Shown: positions 1 to 10,835 of the stretch, piece by piece
Layout of the letters: every line of letters begins with the position of its first letter
How positions within the stretch are numbered: the stretch's first letter is position 1
Assembly (NCBI GenBank): GCA_947462335.1
Contig: OX381704.1
Span: forward strand, 122,012,065-122,076,064
DNA: 64,000 nucleotides
Source: Harmothoe impar
Lineage: Eukaryota; Annelida; Polychaeta; Phyllodocida; Polynoidae
Direction of reading: 5' to 3'
The notes under the pieces: model-generated
What the model was told of the DNA's origin: nothing
The model's database searches: none
The model's input: the letters and a program-made list of their open reading frames with translations, nothing else
Program-made: the position numbers and the translations under genes

Positions 1-92
1 CTGCCAAACTGCAAAGTCAGAACACAGGCCTCATAAACCTGCCAAACTGCAAAGTCAGAACACAGGCCTCATAAACCTGCCAAACTGCAAAG
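1..92. repeat. 38-bp tandem repeat, about 2.4 copies, cut by window start
   Basis: The unit begins CTGCCAAACTGCAAAGTCAG and repeats at 1, 39 and 77, the last copy incomplete. The same unit, slightly diverged, occurs about three times at 9711-9823 at the head of the paralogous segment. It is the left edge of the duplicated segment described next. Confidence 0.85.
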
Positions 93-1041
93 TTCACAGC
101 AAAAGGAAAAGCAGTATACCTCTGCTGCCAGTGGCCACCAGCGTCCTCCAGAGACGCAGCCAAAGAATTAGGGGACACTTGAACCCATAAAATGTCTAAG
201 GAGAAAACAACCATTGTAAGCAGCCATTATTCGTGTGTGCTCCTGTAAGCAGCCACAACACCCATCCATGCCAACACCATCACTGCAAGTACTTGTAAAC
301 GTTTGATTTTGGGGGTTTTACTGAGATTTCACGATGAACAAAAAGTCGATACCTTTCATACCTTCTGTGTCTCTACCCAGTCAGCATTGGTGCCTGGGGC
401 CATATGTGTTTTACTTGGGCCAGCTGGGTTTGCCCATATGTGGGTTATGATCCATTTTGTTTAGGGTTATAAGTGGGAGCCCAGATAGGATTTTTCTCCC
501 GAAACCACCATTTATTGTACACATTTATAGAGCCAAATGAATCTGGATTTAGGCTCAGCACTTTGAATCTGAACTGACCCATCTGGGCTCACACCTATAG
601 CCCTGGACAAAAAGGACCATAACCCATCTATGGGCAAATCAGCTTGCCCAGGTAAAAACACATATGGGCCCACTAAGCCCTGTTGGCTGGGTAGTAGATA
701 GGTATGAGCCCAGAGAAGGCTGCTGGTAAAACGCAGCATACCTGTGCCTCTGCCAGACGCCGGGGGTTGTTTGTGTCAGTCAGATCCTGTTTTTCCCACT
801 TCTTTTGTCTCTGAGGATGCAGCAGGCCTATATTTAATTTCTTTAACAACATCTTGTCACCGGTAACCATGGTTACAGTGAAGTCTATTGAGAGGTAAGC
901 TGACAGGTGGCACTGCTTTATTACATCCCGCCCGGACTAGAGCTCCATCCGGCCGGCACCTCACTGCTACTGAGTAAGGACCGGCAACCACTGCCGCCAT
1001 GTTGTTGAGGCTCCTAGTGGTAAGGTGCATGGGGTTCATGG
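1..1041. repeat. Duplicated segment, copy A (paralogue of 9705-10835)
   Basis: After the 38-bp repeats, this stretch runs collinear with 9705-10835. Shared landmarks include TCTAAGGAGAAAACA, ACCTTTCATACCTTCTGTGT and ACATCCCGCCCGGACTAGAG. Both copies lead into the 50-bp minisatellite. Copy A lacks a short AT-rich stretch seen in the other copy near 10220-10275. Short ORFs here have no recognisable domain. Most likely a composite interspersed repeat; no gene is supported. Confidence 0.8.
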
Positions 1042-1667
1042 GCTAGATACCATCAAGGCGCTCACTTAGTTCTAGCAGGAGTCTGGGCTAGACTAGATAC
1101 CATCAGGACCCTCACTTAGTTGAAGCAGGAGTCTGGGCAGGACTAGATACCATCAGGACGCTCACTTAGTTGTAGCAGGAGTCTGTACAGGACTAGGTAC
1201 CACCAGCACCCTGACCTAGTTGTGGCAGGAGTCTGGGTAGGACTAGGTACCACCAGGACCCTTACCTAGTTGTGGCAGGAGTCTGTACAGGGCTAGGTAC
1301 CACCAAGACCCTTACTTGGTTGTGGCAGGGGTCTGTCCAGGGCTAGGTACCACCAGCACCCTAACCTAGTTGTGGCAGGGGTCTGTACGGGACTATGTAC
1401 CACCAGGACCCTTACCTAGTTGTGGCAGGAGTCTGTACAGCACTAGGTACCATCAGGACCCTCACCTAGGTGTGGCAGGAGTCTGTACAGCACTAGGTAC
1501 CATCAGGACCCTCACCTAGGTGTGGCAGGAGTCTGGGCAGGACTATGTACCATCAGGACCCTTACCTAGTTGTCGCAGGAGTCTGTACAGGACTAGGTAC
1601 CATCAGGACCCTTACCTAGTTGTAGTTAGAGACTAAGCAGGACAGGGTACTACCAAGACCCTTACCT
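1042..1667. repeat. 50-bp minisatellite, about 12 units
   Basis: Units read roughly GACTAGGTACCACCAGGACC then CTTACCTAGTTGTGGCAGGA then GTCTGTACAG, 50 bp in all. The first units carry ATACCATCAGG variants and later units the GTACCACCAGG form, so units are locally homogenised. The same family recurs at 4571-4800, 8436-8692, 10836-11700 and 18535-20290. Confidence 0.9.
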
Positions 1668-1734
1668 TCTACATTGTAGGCCCCTTTTCAACTATTTTAA
1701 TCCTGCTGCTCAAAGATGTGACCTGGTATCATGC

Positions 1735-1965
1735 AGCTTGAATATATGGCCCTGGTTTTGACCTAGGGTGGGTGAGTCAGGGGTCTAGCATTAGTGAGCA
1801 TTACTATCATGGTGTATAAGCAGCTTAGGGCGGTGGTTACTGTGCCATCAGTTTGAGGACGGCCACCTATAGAAGGGCAGACCACTCACTCTGTAAAGGT
1901 CACCAGGCTGCTGTATCACTGGGGCCAGGGGAGCATGGCAGGATATATGTCACGCAAACCGAGAA
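1735..1965. repeat. Interspersed repeat R1, partial copy
   Basis: The segment with GGGCGGTGGTTAC, GGCCACCTATAGAAGGGCAG and ACCACTCA..TGTAAAGGTCAC recurs at 15690-16290 and 21520-22190. Three copies at scattered sites define a dispersed family of unknown class. No coding capacity is seen. Confidence 0.75.
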
Positions 1966-2388
1966 AAGGGAGCTTGAAGTAGACTGTACTTTCACCCACT
2001 ATACATATATATATATATTTATTTATTTATTTATACATATACAGTCAGTCCTGCCTGCACATTTTCAATGTTGCAGAACCAGCTACATTTTTGTAGGACT
2101 GGATAGCCACATATCTGACAATGTATGTGCTTTAAGTATAACATATTTTTGTCCATTGAATTTACATTTTATTTGTAATCATCTATGGCTAAATCAGGAT
2201 AAGTGCCTAAATTTAAACAGTATATTGACAAACATATTTTAGGTTTAGAGACTAGCTAAACTAGTTTAGTTTAGAAAAGCGCAACAGGTGACTGGACATT
2301 CGGTCCTGCTACACTTGTGAATCCGCTGGACCGGTGGCTTTTAAGGAGGACATTGCACTGTCCTGCATATATTTGCAAAGACTGTATC

Positions 2389-2390
<2 letters not shown>

Positions 2391-2467
<77 letters not shown>
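2391..2467. repeat. (TA)n microsatellite, about 38 dinucleotides
   Basis: Uninterrupted alternating TA. A shorter AT-rich tract precedes it at 1995-2045. It could extrude as a cruciform; nothing else is indicated. Confidence 0.95.
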
Positions 2468-2469
<2 letters not shown>

Positions 2470-2581
2470 CTCCCTCTATTACGGCCACCCTTGGGACTTT
2501 CTAAAGGGGAAAACGGTTGGTACTTTCCAAAAATGGCCTTAATGGCGGGTTGGCCGTACTGGAGAGGTGGCCGTTGACTGT
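2468..2581. mobile_element. Possible end fragment of a pogo/Tigger-type DNA transposon
   Basis: The stretch CTCTATTACGGCCACCCTTG through GGTGGCCGTTGACTGTA resembles terminal sequences of invertebrate Tigger-like elements, which often start CAGT next to a TA target and carry GGCCACC motifs. Only about 110 bp are present and no partner end was found beyond the neighbouring (TA)n, so the assignment is tentative. Confidence 0.3.
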
Positions 2582-2867
2582 ATATACATATCTATCTATA
2601 TATCTATATTTATATGTATATTATTCAATATCCAATATCCAGCTCTTTCTGAAGGATGACTCATCATTCACCTGAGAGTTTGTTGCATTGTGATACACAT
2701 ACAGGAACTTGTCAATAGTTAACTCTTACTTCAGCCAGACTACTCCTCCTGCCGCCCTCCCTAATTGGTCCCTTACAAGTCACGTGGGCTGTGGGTGGTG
2801 GCATGGGGACTGTGGGTAGAGGAAGTAAGTCAGACAGCTATAGACCACTTTACCTTATAGAGGTATT

Positions 2868-3117
2868 TAACCCATTAAGGATGGCATCATGCCTTAATGC
2901 ATCATGCCTTGGTTGTCATGATGCATGAATGCAGCCCTAGTGAGTAACTCGCCAATGCTGCATTCAAGCATCATGCTGCCCCTATTGGGTTGAGACACTC
3001 CCGAAGGGTCGACATGATGCACCAATGCAGCACCGGGGAGTTACTCACTGTGGTTGCATTGGTGCATCATGATGACCAATGTCATCTTTTAACAACATTT
3101 GTCCTTAAAAGGTTAAG
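2868..3117. repeat. Hairpin repeat family H (CATGATGCA units)
   Basis: Two consecutive stem-loop units. Each pairs CATGATGCA..AATGCAGC with GCTGCATT..TGCATCATG around a centre holding GAGTAACTC or GAGTTACTC. The block is bounded by ACCCATTAAGGATGGCATCA and a degenerate inverse (TCCTTAAAAGGTTAA). Other loci are 38262-38490, 38655-38905 and 50755-51650. Likely a non-autonomous inverted-repeat element. Confidence 0.75.
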
Positions 3118-3205
3118 AAGCAGGTGACCTGACAGAGGTCACTGTATGTAGCAGAAATAGAAAGTAATGAGGATGTTTATTCCTCTGTGTGGCTGAGTGT
3201 GGATG

Positions 3206-3655
3206 AAAAAAGAAGAGGTTTGTTTCAGGTTGAGTTTTTGAGTTTAATTGTTTTATTGAGGCAAAAATACGTCTCGACAATATGAGAGTTCTCCCCGTAT
3301 CACCTGTTACATTGAAACATCATGAAAAATAAGAAATGACATTCCAGGCAAACGAATGCCAAAATAATCAGTATGGTAATTATGGTTATATTTAGTATTA
3401 GACCGTATGTCAGATCAATTATTGTCTCATTTCAAATTTTGTATTTGTTACACAAGAGGTTACCTGACCGACCCTATCAAAACAGGGCCGACCTTACAAC
3501 TTTTTTGTATGCAATTTTGAGGAAATTTCTGTATTTTTACCCTTTGCATTTGGAGCTGCGGGCTCGTACTTTCATGTTAAAAAAAATCATTAAATAAAAG
3601 AAATCAGACAAACCGACCCTACATATTCTTGCCATGTTACCTGAAACAAACCTTG
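3206..3655. mobile_element. MITE of the GGTTTGTTTCAGGT family, split by an insertion
   Basis: The left end reads AAAAAAGAAGAGGTTTGTTT and the right end CATGTTACCTGAAACAAACC, an inverted terminal repeat. The interior carries ACCGACCCTATCAAAACAGG, shared with copies at 11984-12174, 17607-17710, 26405-26693 and 37847-38025. A 225-bp insertion separates the left terminus from the rest. Confidence 0.8.
3232..3456 (-). mobile_element. 225-bp insertion with AGGTT duplication, retro-copy-like
   Basis: AGGTT at 3227-3231 is repeated at 3457-3461, and removing 3232-3461 restores the uninterrupted MITE sequence seen in sister copies. On the minus strand the insert ends with an AATAAA polyadenylation signal (complement at 3252-3257) about 20 bases before the junction, as expected of a reverse-transcribed RNA 3' end. 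There is no poly(A) tail, so the class (SINE, truncated LINE or processed transcript) is open. Confidence 0.55.
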
Positions 3656-4359
3656 GCTGAGTGGTATGTGTGGGTACAGCAGGGTGTGGCTGAAGTACAG
3701 GTATACACCATAATTAACACGATGTGTTACACAGATCAGGTAACACTTATAGCACACCAAAGTCTCACGAAGATACCGCAAAATGCCCCAAATACGCATT
3801 GACATAACTTTTTTTACCGGCTCTAACTAAGAATACCTGCAGATAGGGTAGCCTAATTAGCTCCAAGATCTGGAATTTTAAAGCCCAAGTCTTTCTATTA
3901 GTGAAGATATATGGAGAACGACATTTTCGCCAATCCTTCAAGCTTGTGAGCGATAATAGGGGGAGCCGTGAAAATGTTTATCCAGGGCGTTCTCTTGACC
4001 TACTTACGCTCCCTATTGTAACGCCACTAACACCCCTCAGTGTCACACCTCACGTTCTACGTCAGCCGATATAGGGAGGCCTTAATAAATCAGTCTTTGA
4101 TAAGTTGTTGTCTAGCTTATTATCTGGGTACAATTTTTTGGTAAAACTTTCTCACTCTCCCAAGCCTAATGTGTGACCTCCCCTTAGTGGTACCGGGTGG
4201 AATTGAGTGCCTTTCTGCAAAGATTTATTATCAGTCATAAATTCATGGCAATAATTATGATTACACCCATTCTATTTACATACAATGTTGCTTTAGACAT
4301 TCAGCCATCTTAGTTCCCGGCCATTTTTTACCCAAACGCAGGAGTCCTATATATCTAGG
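3656..4359. other. Non-coding, partly shared with 17445-17600
   Basis: GCAGGGTGTGGCTGAAGTAC and the later AACACCCCTCAGTGTCACACC also occur, in order but closer together, at 17445-17575. The extra ~270 bp between them here (about 3748-4017) therefore looks like an insertion. No gene is supported. Confidence 0.5.
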
Positions 4360-4570
4360 TCTCACCATACAATGTCACACTGTAATGGACAATGTGTAAG
4401 GTACATATGTACAAAGTGTAAACAAACATGTGAGTGTGGTCACAGGTGGATGTGATGATTTGTTGATGATCTGTTTTAAATCCTCCCCCCCCGCCGCCCC
4501 CCGCATAGCAGGGGTAGGCACACAATGCTGTGCCAAAATAAGGAAAAACTGTCTCCGAAATTGGGATACT
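4360..4570. repeat. Duplicated segment, paralogue of 8227-8435
   Basis: ACAATGTCACACTGTAATGG followed by GGATGTGATGATTTGTTGAT, a C-tract and CATAGCAGGGGTAGGCACAC is repeated almost exactly at 8248-8400. Both copies run into the 50-bp minisatellite, so the two travel as one composite repeat. Confidence 0.85.
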
Positions 4571-4800
4571 CCAGTGGCAAGAGTCTGGACAGGCCTAGGT
4601 ACAAGCAGAACCCTTACCTATTGGTGGCAGGAGTCTGTAAAGGACTAGGTACCACCAGGACCCTTACCTAGTTGTGGCAGGAGTCTGTACAGGACTAAGT
4701 ACCACCAGGACCCTTACCTAGTTGTGGCAGGAGTCTGTACAGGACTAGGTACCACCAGGACCCTTACCTAGTGGTTGCAGGAGTCTGGACAGGCCTAGGT
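4571..4800. repeat. 50-bp minisatellite, about 4.5 units
   Basis: Same unit family as 1042-1667, with GTACCACCAGGACCCTTACC units flanked by TACAAGCAGAACCC variants like those at 8436-8692. It ends abruptly in a run of G. Confidence 0.9.
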
Positions 4801-4876
4801 GGGGGGGGGGGGTAGCAAGGATTATATAGGGTAGGATGTCCGACTTGGTAGATTTCCATGTTATAGCCCCCCCCCC

Positions 4877-7866
4877 CTCTACCCCCCCCATGAAAGTGGG
4901 CGACTTTGTGTGCTCATTATTGAAAACTATGGAGAATAGGGAGTTTTATGTGGTTCTTTTGAGTCTTAATTAGAATGATACCAAATGAAAAGAAGGGGTT
5001 TTCTAGACCAAAAAATCCTGCTGAATCCAAATATTGTGGTCTTGATTCCCAAAAACTGACCAAATCCACTCAAAAATGAAGTTTGATGATGTAAAGTATT
5101 AAGAAAATGTACAAAATAATGTTGAAAATGTTTGGGACATTACCTATATATAAACCTGTCAATCAAAATCAGTACCTCAATCTACCTATTCAAAATTGGC
5201 CTATCCCTCAATCTGACAGGCATTCTTGCTATGTATCACTCTACCTATCCTGCACACTGCCTATCCCTCAGCCTACCTATCCCTCAAGTTACCTATCCCT
5301 TGAATTAGAACCTTCTCTTGGATTAGCTCATCCCTCCAAAAGCTTAAAGGCTATTAAAGCCTATCCCTCTCCTTGCTACTCCTGCCCACTTTCTGTGCCT
5401 ACCTATCACTGAGTCTACCTATCCCCAATCTGCCTATCACCTAGCCTACCTATCCCTCATTGTGACTATCCCTCACTCTGCCTATTTGTCATGTTTTATC
5501 AGCTTTATCCATATTTTAACTATGCCCATCTGCTAAACATAACATTCCTCACCATGTCCACTATGATTTGTACCTATCCTCGATTTTCCTATCACCCAGC
5601 CTACCTATCCCTCAATGTGACTATCCCTCACTCTGCCTATCCCTCATGTTTCATCTACATTCAATTTATCTAATCCCACATGGAGCTCAACATGACATGT
5701 CTACTATTTCTATGTATAAGTTAATTTTCCTATCATCTAGTCAACCTAACTTTCATTGAGCCTATCCTGGCATATCCCTCATGCTTAACCTACACATCCC
5801 TCAGACTCCCTAGCCCCCATGGCATTTACATATCCCCACCTTGCAAGATACCCTCCATATCTATCCCTCACACTGCTTATTACCCACACTACCTATCCCT
5901 CTCAGACTTCATTTGGCTGAATACCTATCCCCCATGTTATGACTAGCCCTTATTCTGCCTATCCCTCATACTCCCTATAACCTCTTACCTATCTAAGGTC
6001 TCCCAGCCTTCCTTTTTCCCAATGTACCTACACTATTCCTTAGTAAACATACACCTAAGGTACCTATCCCACAGTGTACATACACATGTACCTTCATCTA
6101 CCTATCACTCATGCTTCATATAATTGAGTCTACCTATATCCTCAGAGTGCCTATCCTTCATCCCCGTTATGTTTTTATGTGAAGCCCTTAATGTATCCAT
6201 CTATACTACATGTTGCATATCCCTGCCCCCGACATTTCCCCTGTCCTCCTATCACCCATGGCCAATATCTGCTGATGGGTAAATAGAGAAATGGGTTAAA
6301 TGAAGAATATACAGAATGTGTGATATACAGCATGGGGGATAGGAAGATAGAGAGAGCTAGAGTAAGCAAGTAGGATAGATAAAGAGAAAGCTAGGCATCT
6401 TCAGGGCAGGCAATGTCAGGCATAGATCTGGACAAGCATTTAAGAGGCTAGGGGCTGTGCACAGAGACATGAGAGATATGCAGGCTGAAGGATAGGCACA
6501 GAGGGGGACAGGCATAATTTATAAGAGGCAGACTGAGAAATAAAAAGAGAGAACAGAACACAAGGTGAGGGATATGTATACGACAGGTTAGACACACTGA
6601 GGGATATACCGCAACAGCATGAAGGATAGGCATCATGAGGGATAGGTAGGCTGAATGATATGAAACTTGAATGATAGCTAGATGGAGGTATATGTGCAAG
6701 TAAACTGTAGGATAGATACCTTAGGGGTATGTTGACTAAGGAATGGTCACCATTGGTAGCAGTAAAAAGTTATAGGAAGCATGAGGGAGAGGCAAACTGA
6801 GGGACAGTCATAGAGGGCATGAGGGATAGGTATTCAGGAATATCAAGTGTGAAAAGAATAGGTAGTATGTGTCTAATAAGTAGTTTGAGAGATAGGTATG
6901 GAGAGCATCTTTCAAGGTGGGGATATGTAAAAGCCATGGGGCTAGGGATTCTGAGGGATGTGTAGTTTAGACATGAGGGATATGCCAGCATTGGCATAAT
7001 GAAGGAGAGGTATACTGGGTGATAGGAAAATTAACTTATCCATAAAAATTGTAGGCCTGTTATCATTAGTAGATAGGATCAAATAAACAGAACAATAATG
7101 CAAGTTAAACATGAGGGATAGGCAGAGTGAGAGATCATCACGTAGGCAGGGTGATAGGAAAATTGAGGATAGGTACAAATCATAGTGGACATGGTGAGGA
7201 ATGTTATGTTTAGCAGATGGGCATAGTTAAAAATATAATATGGATAAGGCTGATAAAACATGGCAAATAGGCAGAGTGAGGGATAGTCACAAGAGGGATA
7301 GGTAGGTTGGGTGATAGGCATATTGGGGATAGGTAGACTCAGTGATAGGTAGGCACAGAAAGTGGGCAGGAGTAGCAAGGGGAGGGATAGGCTTTAGCCT
7401 TTAAGCTTTTGGGGGGATGAGCTAATCCAAGAGAAGGTTCTAATGATAGGTAACTTGAGGGATAGGTAGGCTGAGGGATAGGCAGTGTGCAGGATAGGTA
7501 GAGTGATACATAGGAAGAATGCCTGTCAGATTGAGGGATAGGCCAATTTTGAATAGGTTGATTGAGGTACTGATTTTGATTGACAGGTTTATATATAGGT
7601 AATGTCCCAAACATTTTCAACATTATTTTGTACATTTTTCTTAATACTTTACATCATCAAATTTCATTTTTGAGTGGATTTGGTCAGTTTTGGGAATCAA
7701 GACCACAAAATTTGGATTCAGCAGGATTTTTTGGTCTAGAAAACCCCTTCTTTTCGTTTGGTATCACTCTAATAAAGCCTCAAAAGAACCACATAAAACC
7801 CACTCTTCTCCATAGTTGGCAATAGTGAGCACACAAGGTCGCCCACTTTCCTGGAGGGGTAGATAG
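4877..7866. mobile_element. 3-kb giant inverted repeat (foldback-like element)
   Basis: The left arm (about 4877-6172) is repeated in reverse complement as the right arm (about 6610-7866), with a ~430-bp unpaired centre. The outer ends read GAAAGTGGGCGAC on the left and GTCGCCCACTTTC on the right. The inner arms consist of degenerate 13-16-bp pyrimidine-rich repeats of the form CTACCTATCCCTCA on the left and TGAGGGATAGGTAG on the right. The outer 280 bp of each arm are unique and well conserved; the repeat-rich portion has many indels. The mirrored ORFs at 5107-5412 (+) and 7339-7635 (-) exist only because the arms mirror each other. No transposase and no clear target duplication were found. 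Confidence 0.85.
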
Positions 7867-8039
7867 GGCTAGAGGGGGGAGGCTTGTCACACTGTGCCCA
7901 TAGGCGAGGTGCTAAGTGAGACCTCCTACCCTATATGCTTCTTGGGGGGTAGGAGGAGGGCCCTGACGGGGGTGATGATAGGTTGGAGGATCTACAACCC
8001 ACCCTAGGAAAGTATAATTAAAGACATGTGCAGGGCCAA

Positions 8040-8235
8040 AGGCATTTCTCAGGCTACAATCTCTAGGTGTGAGTGCTCGGTGTATGACGTCAATAGCTCA
8101 CCACCTGCACCCCCAGGGACCTCTCAGGCTACACCTCTGTAGGTGTGAGTGCTCGGTGTATGACGTCAATAGCTCACCACCTGTACCCCCAGGGACCTCT
8201 CAGGCTGTCCACACCTCTGTAGGTGCGAGTGCTAG
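8040..8235. repeat. 76-80-bp tandem repeat, about 2.5 units, with CRE palindromes
   Basis: The unit starting GTGAGTGCTCGGTGTATGAC repeats at 8069 and 8145, with a third partial start at 8225. Each complete unit contains TGACGTCA, the CREB/ATF palindrome, followed by AATAGCTCACCACCTG. The third interval is a few bases longer. Confidence 0.85.
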
Positions 8236-8435
8236 ATCTCACTGTACAATGTCACACTGTAATGGACAATGTGTAAGTGTAAACCAACATGTGAGTGTGG
8301 TCACAGGTGGATGTGATGATTTGTTGATGATCTGTTTTAAATCCCCCCCCCCGCCCCCCCCCCCCCGCATAGCAGGGGTAGGCACACAATGCTGTGCCAA
8401 AATAAGGAAAAACTGTCTCAGAAATTGGGATACTC
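8227..8435. repeat. Duplicated segment, paralogue of 4360-4570
   Basis: Near-identical to 4360-4570, with C-tract length differences and a short deletion after GACAATGTGTAAG. See that entry for the shared landmarks. Confidence 0.85.
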
Positions 8436-8692
8436 CAGTGGCAAGAGTCTGTACAGGCCTAGGTACAAGCAGAACCCTTACCTAGTGGTGGCAGGAGTCT
8501 GGACAGGCCTAGGTACAAGCAGAACCCTTACCTAGTGGTGGCAGGAGTCTGGACAGGCCTAGGTACAAGCAGAACCCTTACCTAGTGGTGGCAGGAGTCT
8601 GGACAGGCCTAGGTACAAGCAGAACCCTTACCTAGTGGTGGCAGGAGTCTGGACAGGCCTAGGTACAAGCAGAACCCTTACCTTACCTCTGA
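8436..8692. repeat. 50-bp minisatellite, five near-identical units
   Basis: Units read GGCCTAGGTACAAGCAGAAC then CCTTACCTAGTGGTGGCAGG then AGTCTGGACA. They are almost identical, the most homogeneous stretch of this family in the window, which implies recent local amplification. Confidence 0.9.
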
Positions 8693-9247
8693 TAGTAGTT
8701 GCATATGAAAGCACCTGGTGGGGCAACCAACACTAGTTCGGTACCAGTGGCAACCACAAGGCAGAGCCACTATCTATACTTTAGATAATTGTTATATGCC
8801 ACACAGTTTTGATTCTCTATAGATAGGTCCACTATTTCTTAATAATGTGGATAGGGGATGGCAATGAATAAGCTTTCCAGTTAACTTACCTGGATCAAAT
8901 GTGATGACAGACTACACAATACATTCTAACAACATCAACAGTATAGAGCTTAGTCACCATATGAGTGGGTATGGGAAATACACATAAGGCTGGGCACTAA
9001 CTGTGTGAGACATAATGTTTGGCACTCCTTACTTTTTCATATAGAGCTAATATTGGTATCTAATATGTGGCCAATGCATGATACCAGGGGCACGCGCCAC
9101 TAGCCACTCAGAGAGAGCTGGGTAGGGTACTAGGTGCACACCATCGCATACCTAATGTACAATAAACCCAAACTACACACCTAATCGCCTATTGTTGTGT
9201 TACTTACTTTCGTGCATATCAAATTTCAGATATTAGTGCAATGCTAA
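8693..9247. other. Non-coding, nothing recognised
   Basis: No ORF, repeat partner or structure was recognised by eye. Confidence 0.5.
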
Positions 9248-9662
9248 TTGACGATGGCCCGATATGACAACGAAATCAGGCCAATGTGATAGTCTTTGAC
9301 CAGGTGACATTTTTGACCAGATCACATCTATGACCAGGTGATGTCTTTGACCATCAAGCCTTTTAATCACTGAAATGGGCTTATATATAATAAATGTTCA
9401 TTTACCATTACAATTAAATAATCATTTAGTAAAACGTTATTTTATCATAGCAAAAATTACGTTTGATGGTTCATTTCTTCAAAATGTTTTAGTATGTTTA
9501 TATCTCATAATTATCCCATAAAAGGATTTTTTCCATGCCCCAAATCATTGTGCATTGGTCAAAGATGTCACCCGGTCAAAGATCTCACCCAGTCAAAGAC
9601 GTCACCCGGTCAAAGATATCACCCGGTCAAAGACTATACAAATGTAGCGATTTCATGAGATG
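9248..9662. mobile_element. Foldback-like element with tandem TTTGACC ends
   Basis: The left end has repeated TCTTTGACCAGGTGACAT-like units (about 9290-9350). The right end has the inverse, GGTCAAAGATGTCACCCGG-like units (about 9555-9635). The innermost and outermost sequences also pair (AGTCTTTGACC with GGTCAAAGACT, and CGAAATCA with TGATTTC-like sequence). The centre is AT-rich without an ORF. Confidence 0.65.
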
Positions 9663-9704
9663 TAGCCATAACTGTCTGCCACAGTACTTAAGGTACATCA
9701 ACAA

Positions 9705-10835
9705 AGTCAGAACACAGGCCTCATAAACCTGCCAAACTGCAAAGTCAAAACACAGGGTTCATAAACCTGCCAAACTGCAAAGTCAAAACACAGGCTTCAT
9801 AAACCTCCCAAACTGCAAAGCACTCAGCAATAGGAAAAGCAGTGTACCTCTGCTGCCACTGCCACCAGCGTCCTCCAAAGCCGCAGCCAACATCCAGAGT
9901 TATCGGACACTTGAACCCATAAAATGTCTAAGGAGAAAACAGCAATTGTAAGCAGCCATTGTTGGTGTGTGCTGCTGTAAGCGGCCACAACACCCATCCA
10001 TGCCATAACCATCACTGCACGTACATTTTGTAAACGTTTGATTTTGGATATAACGATTAACAAAAAGTCGATACCTTTCATACCTTCTGTGTCTCTACCC
10101 TGTCAGCAATGGTGCCTGGGGCCCATATGTGTTTTACTTGGGCCAGATGGGCTTGCCCATATCTGGGTTATGGTCCTTTTTGTTCAGGGCTATAAGTGGG
10201 AAGCCAGATAGGCCAGCCCAGGAAAACTTTTTTTTCCATAAATATATAATGTAAATATTTCAAAACATGCTGACATCTGTTTTCTCCCGAAACCACCTTT
10301 TATTGTACTTATTTTTAGAGCGAAATAAATCTGGACTTAGGCTCAGCACTTTGAATCTGAACTGACCCATCTGAGCTCCCACCTATAGCCCTGGACAAAA
10401 AGGACCATAACCCAGATATGGGCAAATCAGCTTGCCCAGGTAAAAACACATATGGGCCCCACTAAGCAATGCTGGCTGGGAAGTAGATCGGTATGAGCCC
10501 AGAGAAGGCTGCTGGTAAAACGCAGCATACCTGTGCCTCTGCCAGATGCCGGGGGTTGTTAGTCTCAGTCAGATCCTGTTTTTCCCACTTCTTTTGTCTC
10601 TGAGGATGCAGCAGGCCTATATTTAATTTCTTTAACAACATCTTGTCACCCGTAACCATGGTTACAGTGAAGTCTATTTAGAGGTAAGCTGACAGGTGGC
10701 ACTGCTTTATTACATCCCGCCCGGACTAGAGCTCTGTCCGGCCGTCACCTCACAGCTACTGAGTAAGGACCGGCAACCACTGCCGCCATTTTGTTGTGGC
10801 TCCTTGTGGTAAGGTGAATGGTGTTAATGGGCTAT
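9705..10835. repeat. Duplicated segment, copy A' (paralogue of 1-1041)
   Basis: Collinear with 1-1041, beginning with three copies of the 38-bp repeat and ending at the 50-bp minisatellite. It has ~60 extra bases near 10216-10275. Confidence 0.8.

Noticed and set aside
5107..7635. Two nearly identical ~100-codon ORFs on opposite strands (5107-5412 + and 7339-7635 -)
   Set aside because: They mirror each other only because they lie in opposite arms of one inverted repeat; their sequence is mostly CCTATCCCTCA-type tandem units.
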